A stretch of 64,000 nt of DNA from contig NZ_CP010515.1 in the NCBI RefSeq assembly GCF_003431325.1, positions 1,426,001-1,490,000 on the forward strand, written 5' to 3'. Each line of letters opens with the position of its first letter. The first letter of the stretch is position 1. The stretch is from Acidilobus sp. 7A. GTDB lineage: Archaea; Thermoproteota; Thermoprotei_A; Sulfolobales; Acidilobaceae. Both the position numbers and the translations under genes were made by a program. The notes under the pieces were generated by a model. It was not told the DNA's origin, searched no databases, and worked only from the letters and a program-made list of their open reading frames with translations. Positions 42,623 through 50,124 of the stretch are shown here, piece after piece.

Positions 42623-43906
42623 ACGTACGATTACATAGTAGTTGGGGCTGGGATAACTGGCCTGGCCACAGCCTATTACATAAAGGTCATGAGCCCTGAC
42701 TCCTCGATTATAGTTATAGACCGCGAGAACTCCCCAGGGGCTGGCGACACCTCTAAGAGTGCCGCTGCCTTCAGGGCAGCCTTCACTAATAGGACAAACC
42801 TAATGCTGGCCAAGGGCGGCATAGCCTTCTATGAAGGCGTCCAAAAGGGCGGCTTCGACCTCGGCATGAGAAAGGTTGGGTACCTCTTTGCTGTTGACGA
42901 GCAGACAGAGTCCGTCGTGAGGCAGGGGGTTAAGGCTGCTGAGGCCGAGGGCGTTCATGTCAGGGAGGTCAGCCCTGAACTGTTGGAGAAGGCTCTGCGC
43001 ATGAGGACCTCTGTTAAGGACGTCGAGGAGTCGAAGCTTGTAGGCGTTGGCGACATAGTCAACTCATACCTGTTTGAGGATGCTGGAATAATGGATGCCG
43101 AGAAGCTTGTAGACTACTACTACCTCAAACTTAAGTCAATGGGCACGGAGTTCATATTCGGCGTTCCAGTGAAGGAGTTCGTAGTATCAGCAACGAACCC
43201 GCTCGGCATAGAGGGTGAGCCCTTCCCGTGGGAGGACGCTAAGGTCAGCGGCGTCAGGCTCGGGGACGGAAGGTATATAGAGGCGCACAGGAAAGTTGTT
43301 GCGGCGATGGGCGTTTGGGCAAACGACCTGCTTAACAGGATAGGCGTGGACACCTACAGCAGGCCCAAGAAGAGGCAGCTGTTCGCTGTTAAGGCAGACG
43401 GGCAGGAGCTTAAGTCCATACTTTACGCTGAAGGCTTCAGTGCAGAGAAGGTTATGCCGTTCCTGATCCTTCCCAAGGGGGCCTATGTGAGGCCCAACCC
43501 CTCCGAGGGCACGTTCTGGATAGGCCTGGCTGACGAGCTGGGGAGGCCCTTCTTAAGGGAGGAGGACCCAAAGGCCGAGGAGAGGTACTACACCTACGGC
43601 ATACTGCCAGTGCTAGGCACCTACATGCCCCAGCTGGGCCTGAAGTACCCTGAGGCCTCCTGGGCGGGCCACTACGACATAAGCTTTGACGGCATGCCAA
43701 TAGTTTATGAGCCTTACAGGAGCGGGCTCGTAGTGGTTGCCGGGACCAGCGGGAGCGGCATCATGAAGGGTGACTCCATAGGCAGGGTCGCCGCGGGCCT
43801 CGCGCTTGATAAGGAGGAGGTAGAGCTTGGCGACGGCAGCGTCATAAGGACGTCAGTCCTAGGCCTAGAGGGGAGGGGGTCTGAGAGGGAGCTGTTGATT
43901 CTATGA
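42623..43906 (+). CDS. FAD-dependent oxidoreductase, DAO family (probable ACG start)
   Basis: About 427 aa. The dinucleotide-binding strand-loop-helix DYIVVGAGITGLATAYYIK is encoded at 42629-42685, upstream of the first ATG (42689), so the protein must start earlier. In frame, no ATG, GTG or TTG exists between the upstream stop (42527) and that motif. ACG at 42623 directly before YDYIVV, with GGGGAGGT 3 nt upstream, gives the normal family N-terminus. Other DAO features: GDTSKSAAAFRAAFTN, VVAAMGVWANDLL, and the C-terminal GHYDISFDGMPIV...AGTSGSGIMKG. Oxidises an amine, amino acid or hydroxy acid; substrate unknown. Its stop overlaps the next gene's ATG. Confidence 0.75.
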   Translation, partial: TYDYIVVGAGITGLATAYYIKVMSPDSSIIVIDRENSPGAGDTSKSAAAFRAAFTNRTNLMLAKGGIAFYEGVQKGGFDLGMRKVGYLFAVDEQTESVVRQGVKAAEAEGVHVREVSPELLEKALRMRTSVKDVEESKLVGVGDIVNSYLFEDAGIMDAEKLVDYYYLKLKSMGTEFIFGVPVKEFVVSATNPLGIEGEPFPWEDAKVSGVRLGDGRYIEAHRKVVAAMGVWANDLLNRIGVDTYSRPKKRQLFAVKADGQELKSILYAEGFSAEKVMPFLILPKGAYVRPNPSEGTFWIGLADELGRPFLREEDPKAEERYYTYGILPVLGTYMPQLGLKYPEASWAGHYDISFDGMPIVYEPYRSGLVVVAGTSGSGIMKGDSIGRVAAGLALDKEEVELGDGSVIRTSVLGLEGRGSERELLIL

Positions 43907-45198
43907 GGATCCTAGTGGTCCTCTCAGAGGAGGCTGCGAAGTTTAAGGGCTCGCTGAAGAGCATTGGCACATCAGTTGAAGTGCTGGAAGTGAAGGACCT
44001 ACTGTTCTTGAGACCAAGCGACCTTAGGCAGCTGCTGCCAGCTGGCTTTGAGAGCATTTATGACTACGTCATTTTACCAGGCAGCTACCCGTGGGACGCT
44101 GGCCTGGTAGGCCCCAACGTCTTCAAGGGGCCGGAGGGCCTAGGTCTCCTTGCAAGGCTCCTCATGGAGGGTGGGCACCTGCAGTTTAGCAAGCAGGAGG
44201 CGCTAGAGAAGTACATGCCTAGCAAGGTGAGCTCCTTAGCGCGCAGGGACCTCGAGGCCGTTAACTCGTCACCGGAGCTGCTTCCAGCGACGCCGCCGCC
44301 CATGAGGGTGCTGGCAGAGATCCCGCTCAGCGGCGCAGAGAGCCCTGGAGAGCTTTTGGATAAAGCAAGGAGCCTTGTGGCCGACGGCGCCGACATTGTG
44401 GTCCTCGCGCCGCTCACAGATAAAGCTAGGGCAAAGCTAAAGGAGTACTCATCGCGCTTGAGCGACACTGGTATAGCACTAGGCCTGGACGCTGACTATG
44501 AGGTTCTGGCGTCAAGCCCGAGCGGTTTTAGAGTCCTCCTCAGCCTTAGACCTTGGCAGGCCAAGGACGTCAGCTGGGCTAAGGGAAGGTATGTTGTTGT
44601 GCTTTCGGAGGATACGGCGGCCGCAGCAGAGTACGCAGTTCACATTGCCTCTCAGGGCGTCAGGCCTGTGCTTGACCCTGTTATGAAGCCCCCCGTGGTG
44701 CCCGGCGTGTGGGACTCCATGAACAGGCTCAGCGCTCTCAGATATTATGGGTTCCCAAAGATGGTCGGGGTAAGCAACGTGGTTGAGCTAATGGACGCTG
44801 ACACCTCAGGCTCAGCCGCAATGTTAGTCTTCATAGCGGCCGAGCTCGGGGCCTCCTCGCTCCTTGTTGAGGAGGCCAGCACAAAGGCCAGGGGCCTGAC
44901 GGCGGAGGTCAGGAGAGCGGCTGACATGGCGTCCCTGTCACTGCTCTGGCTCAAGCCACCCAAGGATGTTGGGGTGAGCCTGCTCAACTCTAAGGTTAAG
45001 CTCCCTGAGCTCGCGTCCAACGGCTACTCGGTGAGACTAACCTCAAGGGACTCCGTGGAGGTCTCCCTGGGGAGCCGCAGGGTAGCCGTGAGCTGCAGGG
45101 ATCGGTGCCCCCCTAAGGAGCTGGGATTTACGGACCCTTCGCTGATAATAATGATGTACAGGGCCTGTCTCCCATGGTCAGCTGGGTGGAGCTGCTGA
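43903..45198 (+). CDS. Dihydropteroate synthase-like protein (archaeal, DUF6513/TIGR00284 type)
   Basis: 431 aa. N-terminal alpha/beta domain (RILVVLSEEAAKFKGSL, YDYVILPGSYPWDA) as in DUF6513, and a TIM-barrel half resembling dihydropteroate synthase (GADIVVLAPL, GIALGLDADYEVL, RPVLDPVMKPP). This archaeal family is thought to act in tetrahydropterin-cofactor synthesis, though its reaction is not settled. ATG overlaps the stop of the flavoprotein gene (ATGA), so the two are co-translated. Fits with the MptE-like and DUF447 genes at 8-9 kb. Confidence 0.75.
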   Translation: MRILVVLSEEAAKFKGSLKSIGTSVEVLEVKDLLFLRPSDLRQLLPAGFESIYDYVILPGSYPWDAGLVGPNVFKGPEGLGLLARLLMEGGHLQFSKQEALEKYMPSKVSSLARRDLEAVNSSPELLPATPPPMRVLAEIPLSGAESPGELLDKARSLVADGADIVVLAPLTDKARAKLKEYSSRLSDTGIALGLDADYEVLASSPSGFRVLLSLRPWQAKDVSWAKGRYVVVLSEDTAAAAEYAVHIASQGVRPVLDPVMKPPVVPGVWDSMNRLSALRYYGFPKMVGVSNVVELMDADTSGSAAMLVFIAAELGASSLLVEEASTKARGLTAEVRRAADMASLSLLWLKPPKDVGVSLLNSKVKLPELASNGYSVRLTSRDSVEVSLGSRRVAVSCRDRCPPKELGFTDPSLIIMMYRACLPWSAGWSC

Positions 45199-45199
45199 G

Positions 45200-46006
45200 C
45201 TAGCTGAGCAGCCCTGAGAGGGCGCCCCTGAGCTTAGCAAGCGAGTTAACAGGGTAGGTTGCAACAGTGAGGCACCTTATGCATATCGGCGTCAGTGAGG
45301 CGTAGCCCTTCTTAACCACATCGACGTCACTTCCCTCCTCGCCGCCCGAGTACGCAACCTCCAGATCATCTGTCCTCCACCCGAGGACATGATAAACGCC
45401 GTCCTCCTCTCCGTTGTACACCTCCTTGTTTGAGATGTTAGCTATGGGCGCTATGACGAGGCCCTTGGGGTCGCCCCTCGGGAAGTTAAGGTTAATTATT
45501 TCAACATCTACGAGCTCATAGAGCGTGTCGACGAGCCTCGACACGACCTCTGCCGTTATAATGGCGGCCGTCCTCAGGCCCCTCAGGTCCCCCTCGCCCT
45601 TGAGGCCCCTCAGCACGGAGTAGCTAGAGGCCACAGCCTTAACACCGAGGAGCGACGCCTCTATGGCGGCCCCTATGGTGCCACTTGTGAAGAAGTCCGT
45701 GATGCCCATGTTGGGCCCAATGTTAATCCCCGAGACTACTAGGGCTGGCCTGGAGGGAAGGAGGACCTTTATACCTAGGGTCACGGCGTCGGCGGGCCTT
45801 CCATCTATGGCCCACGCGTCCTTAGCGCCTTCAAGCTGGCGCCTCTCTACCCTTACAGTGAACGAGTTTGACTTGCTGGCCCCGCTTACCTGCTTGGCTG
45901 GGGCTACCACGTAGACCTCAAAGCCTCTGGAGGATAGCTCCTCTAGAATATATTGTAGGCCTAAGCTGTCAATTCCGTCGTCGTTGGTCAGCAGTAGCTT
46001 CTCCAT
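45200..46006 (-). CDS. surE: 5'/3'-nucleotidase SurE
   Basis: 268 aa. Metal-binding LLTNDDGID at the N-terminus, SGASKSNSFTV, SGINIGPNMGITDFFTSGTIGAAIEASLLG and the ending region with acidic loop (GGEEGSDVDVVKKGYASLTPI). Hydrolyses nucleoside monophosphates and related phosphate esters. ATG with GTGAGG upstream. Its promoter TATA is flanked by a repeated 9-mer (see separate entry). Convergent with the DHPS-like gene, one base apart. Confidence 0.93.
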   Translation of the reverse strand: MEKLLLTNDDGIDSLGLQYILEELSSRGFEVYVVAPAKQVSGASKSNSFTVRVERRQLEGAKDAWAIDGRPADAVTLGIKVLLPSRPALVVSGINIGPNMGITDFFTSGTIGAAIEASLLGVKAVASSYSVLRGLKGEGDLRGLRTAAIITAEVVSRLVDTLYELVDVEIINLNFPRGDPKGLVIAPIANISNKEVYNGEEDGVYHVLGWRTDDLEVAYSGGEEGSDVDVVKKGYASLTPICIRCLTVATYPVNSLAKLRGALSGLLS

Positions 46007-46041
46007 GTTTTCCTCACTTCTGGCCTTGCAGAGCGCTAAAG

Positions 46042-46076
46042 TTAACGATAAGCGAAGTATAAAAATATTAACGATA
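46042..46076 (-). promoter_or_regulatory. Repeats flanking the surE TATA box
   Basis: TTAACGATA occurs at 46042-46050 and 46068-46076 (plus strand), 26 nt apart, with the A/T box GTATAAAAATA between them. In minus orientation the TATA (TTTTTATAC) lies about 52-60 nt before the surE ATG. The symmetry around the box suggests a repressor or activator site. Confidence 0.4.
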
Positions 46077-46096
46077 GCCGTGGCGTCCCAAACCCG

Positions 46097-46627
46097 CTAG
46101 CCCTCAATGACAGAGAACATATAGCTGATGAGCCTTTCGTCGGCTCCCCTGTCGCACTCGGGCCTCTTGTCAAAGGAGCTCATTGCTGAGAGTATCGAGT
46201 CCTTCTCGTCGTCACCTGTGTACATTTCAACGTACGCAAAGGCGACGGAGTTTTCCTTATCTTGGTGCCTCCTGAGGGTTAAGGAGAGCTCCCCCATGGC
46301 CTCCGCCGCTGATGTCATATCGCCAGCCTCCAGGGAGGACTTCAGCCTGTCCGCCAGGGACCTGATGGTCGCGTGGTCAGCCTCAAGCTCCCCCTCAAGG
46401 GATCTGACGTCCTCCGTGAGCTTCTTGAGCACTGGGAATATGTACAGCTCCTCCTTTGCGAAGTGGCATGATATTATGAAGCTGGATAGGAATTGAAGCA
46501 TAGATGACAGGAACTCGTCGTCAATGCCCACACCTGACTCAAGTCTCGTCCTAGTCCAGTCCAGAATTGAGGCATACCTCTCTATGAGGATGTGCTCGTC
46601 CTGCAGCTCCAGAGTTACAGCCTTCAT
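46097..46627 (-). CDS. Hemerythrin-like (HHE) domain protein
   Basis: 176 aa four-helix protein with the HHE ligand pattern: LQDEHILIERY, CHFAKEELYIFP, ADHATIRSLAD and RRHQDKENSVAFAYVE, i.e. the His and Glu/Asp residues for a di-iron site. Such proteins bind or sense oxygen or nitric oxide or handle iron; which one is not known. The frame extends 26 codons further, but GGGGGAA directly before ATG 46627 and a TTTATTTCC box about 30 nt upstream fix the start. Divergent from the phosphoesterase. Confidence 0.8.
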   Translation of the reverse strand: MKAVTLELQDEHILIERYASILDWTRTRLESGVGIDDEFLSSMLQFLSSFIISCHFAKEELYIFPVLKKLTEDVRSLEGELEADHATIRSLADRLKSSLEAGDMTSAAEAMGELSLTLRRHQDKENSVAFAYVEMYTGDDEKDSILSAMSSFDKRPECDRGADERLISYMFSVIEG

Positions 46628-46706
46628 TTCCCCCGGGACTCCTGGGAAGGAGCGGAAATAAATCTGAAGGCTTATAGAAGCCAGGGGAGTTGACCTGAAA
46701 TCCACG

Positions 46707-47276
46707 TTGATATTGGCTGACGTTCATTACCCTCACACGGACCTGGGGCTCCTCAGGGAGGCCCTTGACGAGCCTCACGATAGTGTTATCCTGCTCGGCG
46801 ACTCTGTGGATGTGGTCAGCTCACTATCAGCGCTTCTTAGACTTGTAAGCCACGACGGCAAAGTGCCAGTGACCCTCGTGCTTGGTGACAACGAGCAGAG
46901 GCTTGGCATTGGTGGGCTTAGAGAGCACTACGCTTGTGACGGCAGGGCCGTGCTTATTCATGGGCACCAGGGCAACGTGAGCAGCGAGGACCTTACGAAG
47001 ATGTTAGCCAGGCTTGGGGCTAAGGTTAGCAGGAGGCTCGTGCTTTCAGCGTATGCGGCAAGGCTTCACAGGAAGGGACGCTTCGTGGTGGCTGGCCACG
47101 CCCACGTCGCGTGGCACTCAAGGCTCTTCAGGGTTGCCATGATAGGGGCGCTCTCGTTGCCAAGTGGCTCAAGGCCTTTCAATGAGAGGGGCTATGCGCT
47201 GCTCAACGGCTGTCAGCTCCTGGTTAAGGGGGCCTCCGGCGAGCGGCTGTTTTCCGTTAACCTCATTGAGGGCTGA
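46707..47276 (+). CDS. Metallophosphoesterase
   Basis: 189 aa, calcineurin-like fold with all five metal motifs: LADVHYPH, LLGDSVD, LGDNEQ, LIHGHQGN and VAGHAHVAW. The size and LIHGHQGN/GHAHV layout resemble the LpxH/YfcE-like branch, but lipid A is absent in archaea, so the substrate is unknown. TTG start; TATA CTTATAG (about 46671-46677) about 30 nt upstream implies a very short leader. Confidence 0.85.
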   Translation: MILADVHYPHTDLGLLREALDEPHDSVILLGDSVDVVSSLSALLRLVSHDGKVPVTLVLGDNEQRLGIGGLREHYACDGRAVLIHGHQGNVSSEDLTKMLARLGAKVSRRLVLSAYAARLHRKGRFVVAGHAHVAWHSRLFRVAMIGALSLPSGSRPFNERGYALLNGCQLLVKGASGERLFSVNLIEG

Positions 47277-47344
47277 ATCCTTTTCACGTTAGTAGAAATA
47301 CTTCTATCTATATTAGATGTGACAAATCTTTACTGATAAGTTGA

Positions 47345-47432
47345 TGAGCCCCGCGCCGTTGGGCTCCAGGGGGCCTATGACCCGCCTGCCGCTAGGCCTA
47401 GCAGGCTGCCGAGGGCCTACACGAAGGTTCCA
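47345..47432 (+). other. GC-rich, hairpin-forming intergenic segment
   Basis: Part of a 183-nt gap. GAGCCC (from 47346) pairs with GGGCTC; GCCTGC...GCAGGC encloses the palindrome CTAGGCCTAG (about 47390-47412). An A/T-rich stretch with TATATTAGA (about 47311) lies upstream at promoter distance. T-loop-like GGTTCCAAG is present, but no acceptor stem fits a tRNA. Possibly a structured RNA or a 3' structure of thiDN or the phosphoesterase. Confidence 0.3.
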
Positions 47433-47459
47433 AGGATGGGACCCCGAGCAGCGCAGCAC

Positions 47460-48857
47460 TTATCCTGAACGTTCACCCTCGAGCTCGGCAACCTTCTTGG
47501 CTATAGCTATTACCTTCTCAGCGACCTCCATAGCGTTTCTTCCGAAGACGAATGCCCCTGGCTCCTTCCCGAAGTCGCCGCTATCATATATCACGTCGAC
47601 CGGTGCCCCGGCCCTCCTCAGGGCTGAGCTAATTCCCCATGGCAGTGAGCCGCCCTCCGCCTCCTTCACGTCCTTGGGCTCCTCGCGCCTGTCATAGGAC
47701 GACGACCTAAGACCTAGTAGCTCCACAGCCTTCTCTATGTGCTCGTTGAGCGCTATGTTGACCGCCGCCCTGTACTCAGGGTAGAGCCTCATGTAGGCCA
47801 GCAGCGCCCTGGCCACGTGGCTCGAGGCCCCAGGCGTTGGGTCCCCGTGAATTACTATGGTGTCCTTGTACCTAGTTATCCTGCCGGGCACGGCTACTAC
47901 GTCATCAACAGACCTAGCGTACGGCGGCTCTATGGCGACGCCGAAGTTTATCGCTATCTCAGGCACCAGCCTACTAACGTAGCGCTCGTTCTCCTTAAGC
48001 GCGCTGAGCGCCCCCCTCAGCTCCTCTATCGTCAAGTACTTCTGGGCGGGCACGTAGACCCAGGCCGTGGGGTTGACGGGCCCGGCTCCCTTGCCCAGGT
48101 TAAGGCCGTAGACTATGGCTGTTGTTACGAGCTCCTTAGCCTTGACCACAGCGTCAGGGATGCTGAGCCCCTTAGCCAGGTAGGCAGCTATTGCGGCCGA
48201 GAACGTGTCCCCGGTGCCGTGAGTGTCCTTGGTCTCAATCCTCGGGGCCCTGTATTCGCGGAAGTTACCATCATAGTAAAGAATGTCAACGGACTCAGGG
48301 CCCCCAATGTGGCCGCCCTTCACTATCACCGCCCTGACCCCCGTGGCGTCAGCTATTGCCTTGGCGGCCCTCCTGGCGGATTCTGTGTCCATGACCTTCA
48401 GGCCTGAGAGCCTCTCGGCCTCAGGGGCGTTAGGAGTCACCACGGTGGCTCTCGGGAGCAACTCCTTGATTAAGGTCTCTATGGCGTCCTCCCTCAGTAG
48501 CCGGGCCCCGCTCTTGGCAACCATGACAGGGTCGACGACCAGGGGAAAGTCATACGACTTAAGCTCGGCAGCCACGGCGCTCACTATCTCCTTGTTGCTC
48601 AGCATGCCTGTCTTGGCAGCATCTATGCCCATGTCATCGTAGACGACCCTTATCTGGAGCCTAACCATGTCAGGCGTCACATCATAGATGCCAGCCACTT
48701 CGTGGGTGTTCTGTGCCGTGACGCTTGTCACCGCGAGGGTTCCGTGAACCCCGACGGCCGCAAATGTCTTCAGGTCCGCGACGGCCCCAGCTCCCCCGCC
48801 GCTGTCTATGCCAGCTATTGTCATGGCGACGGGTAGCGGTTTATCCCTGCTTTGCAC
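47460..48857 (-). CDS. thiDN: Bifunctional HMP/HMP-P kinase and thiamine-phosphate synthase ThiD-ThiN
   Basis: 465 aa fusion. Residues 1-265 are ThiD, a ribokinase-fold kinase (TIAGIDSGGGAGAVADLKT, VVDPVMVAKSG, anion-hole GTGDTFSAAIAAYLA). Residues ~290-465 are ThiN, the archaeal thiamine-phosphate synthase (FGVAIEPPYARSVDDVVAVPGR, PWGISSALRRAGAPVDVIYD, GKEPGAFVFG). Phosphorylates hydroxymethylpyrimidine twice and joins it to the thiazole phosphate. Overlaps the upstream PurM-like gene by 17 bp. The last thiamine step could be done by the ThiL-like protein at 56 kb. Confidence 0.93.
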   Translation of the reverse strand: MQSRDKPLPVAMTIAGIDSGGGAGAVADLKTFAAVGVHGTLAVTSVTAQNTHEVAGIYDVTPDMVRLQIRVVYDDMGIDAAKTGMLSNKEIVSAVAAELKSYDFPLVVDPVMVAKSGARLLREDAIETLIKELLPRATVVTPNAPEAERLSGLKVMDTESARRAAKAIADATGVRAVIVKGGHIGGPESVDILYYDGNFREYRAPRIETKDTHGTGDTFSAAIAAYLAKGLSIPDAVVKAKELVTTAIVYGLNLGKGAGPVNPTAWVYVPAQKYLTIEELRGALSALKENERYVSRLVPEIAINFGVAIEPPYARSVDDVVAVPGRITRYKDTIVIHGDPTPGASSHVARALLAYMRLYPEYRAAVNIALNEHIEKAVELLGLRSSSYDRREEPKDVKEAEGGSLPWGISSALRRAGAPVDVIYDSGDFGKEPGAFVFGRNAMEVAEKVIAIAKKVAELEGERSG

Positions 48858-49920
48858 CTCTCACCACCTCAAGCGTCCTGAAGAACAGCTGCCAGAACGG
48901 GTCCTGCTCCGGCTGCTGTATAAGCTTTTCAGAGCCGTCGTCGACGAGGTAAACGCCCTTGCCCTCCACGACCTCCCCTATGACGGCCGCCTCTATGCCC
49001 TTAGACCTCAGCAGCTCCAGGGCCCTGTCCTCGTATCCCCTCTTAACTGTGGCTATCAGCGTCCCCTCGCTTATCGACGCAAACGGGTCAACCTTGACGC
49101 CTGTGAGCTCTGAGAAGGCGTTCACGACCTTCATGACGTCTTCCCTGGCGAAGAGCTTCTCCCTGAGGACCCTTATTGAGACGCGGCTCGCCTCAGCCAC
49201 GTCGTTGAGGGCCCCCCAGACCCCGTACTCTGTGGCGTCATGCATGCTTGTGACCCCCTCCCTGAGGCCGAGCTTTGCAAGCGTCAGGGCATCGTCTACA
49301 ACTGACTGGAGCCAGAATATGTCCTTGGCCTTCTCGGCGAACTCATTGCCGTAGTGTTTGACCAGCACCTCCGGAAACATCGAGGCCAGGATGCCGGCCG
49401 TCTCCACGGCGGCCCCCTTGGTCATTATGACTACGTCGCCTGGCCTTGCCATAGCGGGGGAGACGTAGTGGTCTCTCTTGGCGACCCCTATCATGGTGGC
49501 TCCCCCTATCATGGGGTAATCCACGCCGCCGTACCTGCCCGTGTGACCAGCTACGACTGCGACGCCAAGCTTCTCGAGCTCCCTGTGCATCAGGGTCCAG
49601 AGCGTGGCGAACTCCTCGTCAGTCATGCCGAGGGGCAGGTTGAAGTCTGGGAAGAAGTACCGCGGCGGGACGCCAGAGACAGCGACGTCGCTGGCCAGTA
49701 TGTGGACGGCGAACCAGGCGCTCCTCTCCCAGCCGTACTCTGGGACCACATATATTGGGTCGACCTCAAAGATTAGGTCGTAGTCGCCAAGCCTCACGAC
49801 GCCGAAGTCGACCCCGAACTGGGGCCCAACTATCACTGAGGGGTCCTTGGCCCCAAGCTGGGGGTATATAACGCTCTCAAAGAGCCCCCTGTTAACCTTA
49901 CCAATTACTACGTTGTTCAT
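48841..49920 (-). CDS. AIR synthase (PurM)-superfamily protein, HypE-like
   Basis: 359 aa with the two PurM-type halves: N-terminal ATP-binding part (IFEVDPIYVVPEYGWERSAWFAVHILASDVAVSG) and C-terminal part (MHDATEYGVWGALNDVAEAS, ISEGTLIATVKRG). The MHDATE...GALNDVA motif is like HypE/SelD rather than ThiL or PurM. No hydrogenase genes are near, so hydrogenase maturation is doubtful. Coupling to thiDN (17-bp overlap) suggests an ATP-dependent step linked to thiamine or nucleotide metabolism. ATG start. Confidence 0.7.
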   Translation of the reverse strand: MNNVVIGKVNRGLFESVIYPQLGAKDPSVIVGPQFGVDFGVVRLGDYDLIFEVDPIYVVPEYGWERSAWFAVHILASDVAVSGVPPRYFFPDFNLPLGMTDEEFATLWTLMHRELEKLGVAVVAGHTGRYGGVDYPMIGGATMIGVAKRDHYVSPAMARPGDVVIMTKGAAVETAGILASMFPEVLVKHYGNEFAEKAKDIFWLQSVVDDALTLAKLGLREGVTSMHDATEYGVWGALNDVAEASRVSIRVLREKLFAREDVMKVVNAFSELTGVKVDPFASISEGTLIATVKRGYEDRALELLRSKGIEAAVIGEVVEGKGVYLVDDGSEKLIQQPEQDPFWQLFFRTLEVVRGAKQG

Positions 49921-50040
49921 ATGCTCACCTGGTTACTACTATAAGTGGTAGCATCGCCACATGTTAAAAAGTCATAGTCCGCACTCAGCAAGCGTTTAGA
50001 CGCACTACGCGTTAAAAGGCGCCTTCCCCTGTGCAAAAAG

Positions 50041-50104
50041 CGGCCGCTATGAGGAAAGGTTTCGGGGCTGAAACGTGATGAGGGCTAGATTGATCGAGCG
50101 GCCC
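50041..50104 (+). ncRNA. C/D box guide sRNA
   Basis: Terminal stem GGCCGC/GCGGCC (50042-50047 / 50098-50103). C box ATGAGGA (50049-50055), 12-nt guide (50056-50067), D' CTGA (50068-50071), 3-nt spacer, C' GTGATGA (50075-50081), 12-nt guide (50082-50093), D box TCGA (50094-50097). Both guide spaces are exactly 12 nt. C and D deviate from consensus (U5 to G, U2 to C) in a way that swaps the kink-turn U-U for a G-C pair. TATA GTTAAAAGG (50011-50018) places the transcript start at about 50041. The guides would target CCCGAAACC and ATCTAGCC, which from memory occur close together in 23S rRNA. Confidence 0.75.
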
Positions 50105-50124
50105 TCCTGGTCGCTTATTGCGTC

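Noticed and set aside
46707-47276. Phosphoesterase as LpxH (lipid A synthesis)
   Set aside because: Archaea lack lipid A; only fold-level similarity is justified.
47420-47445. T-loop-like GGTTCCAAG suggesting a tRNA
   Set aside because: No pairing flanks and no cloverleaf on either strand.
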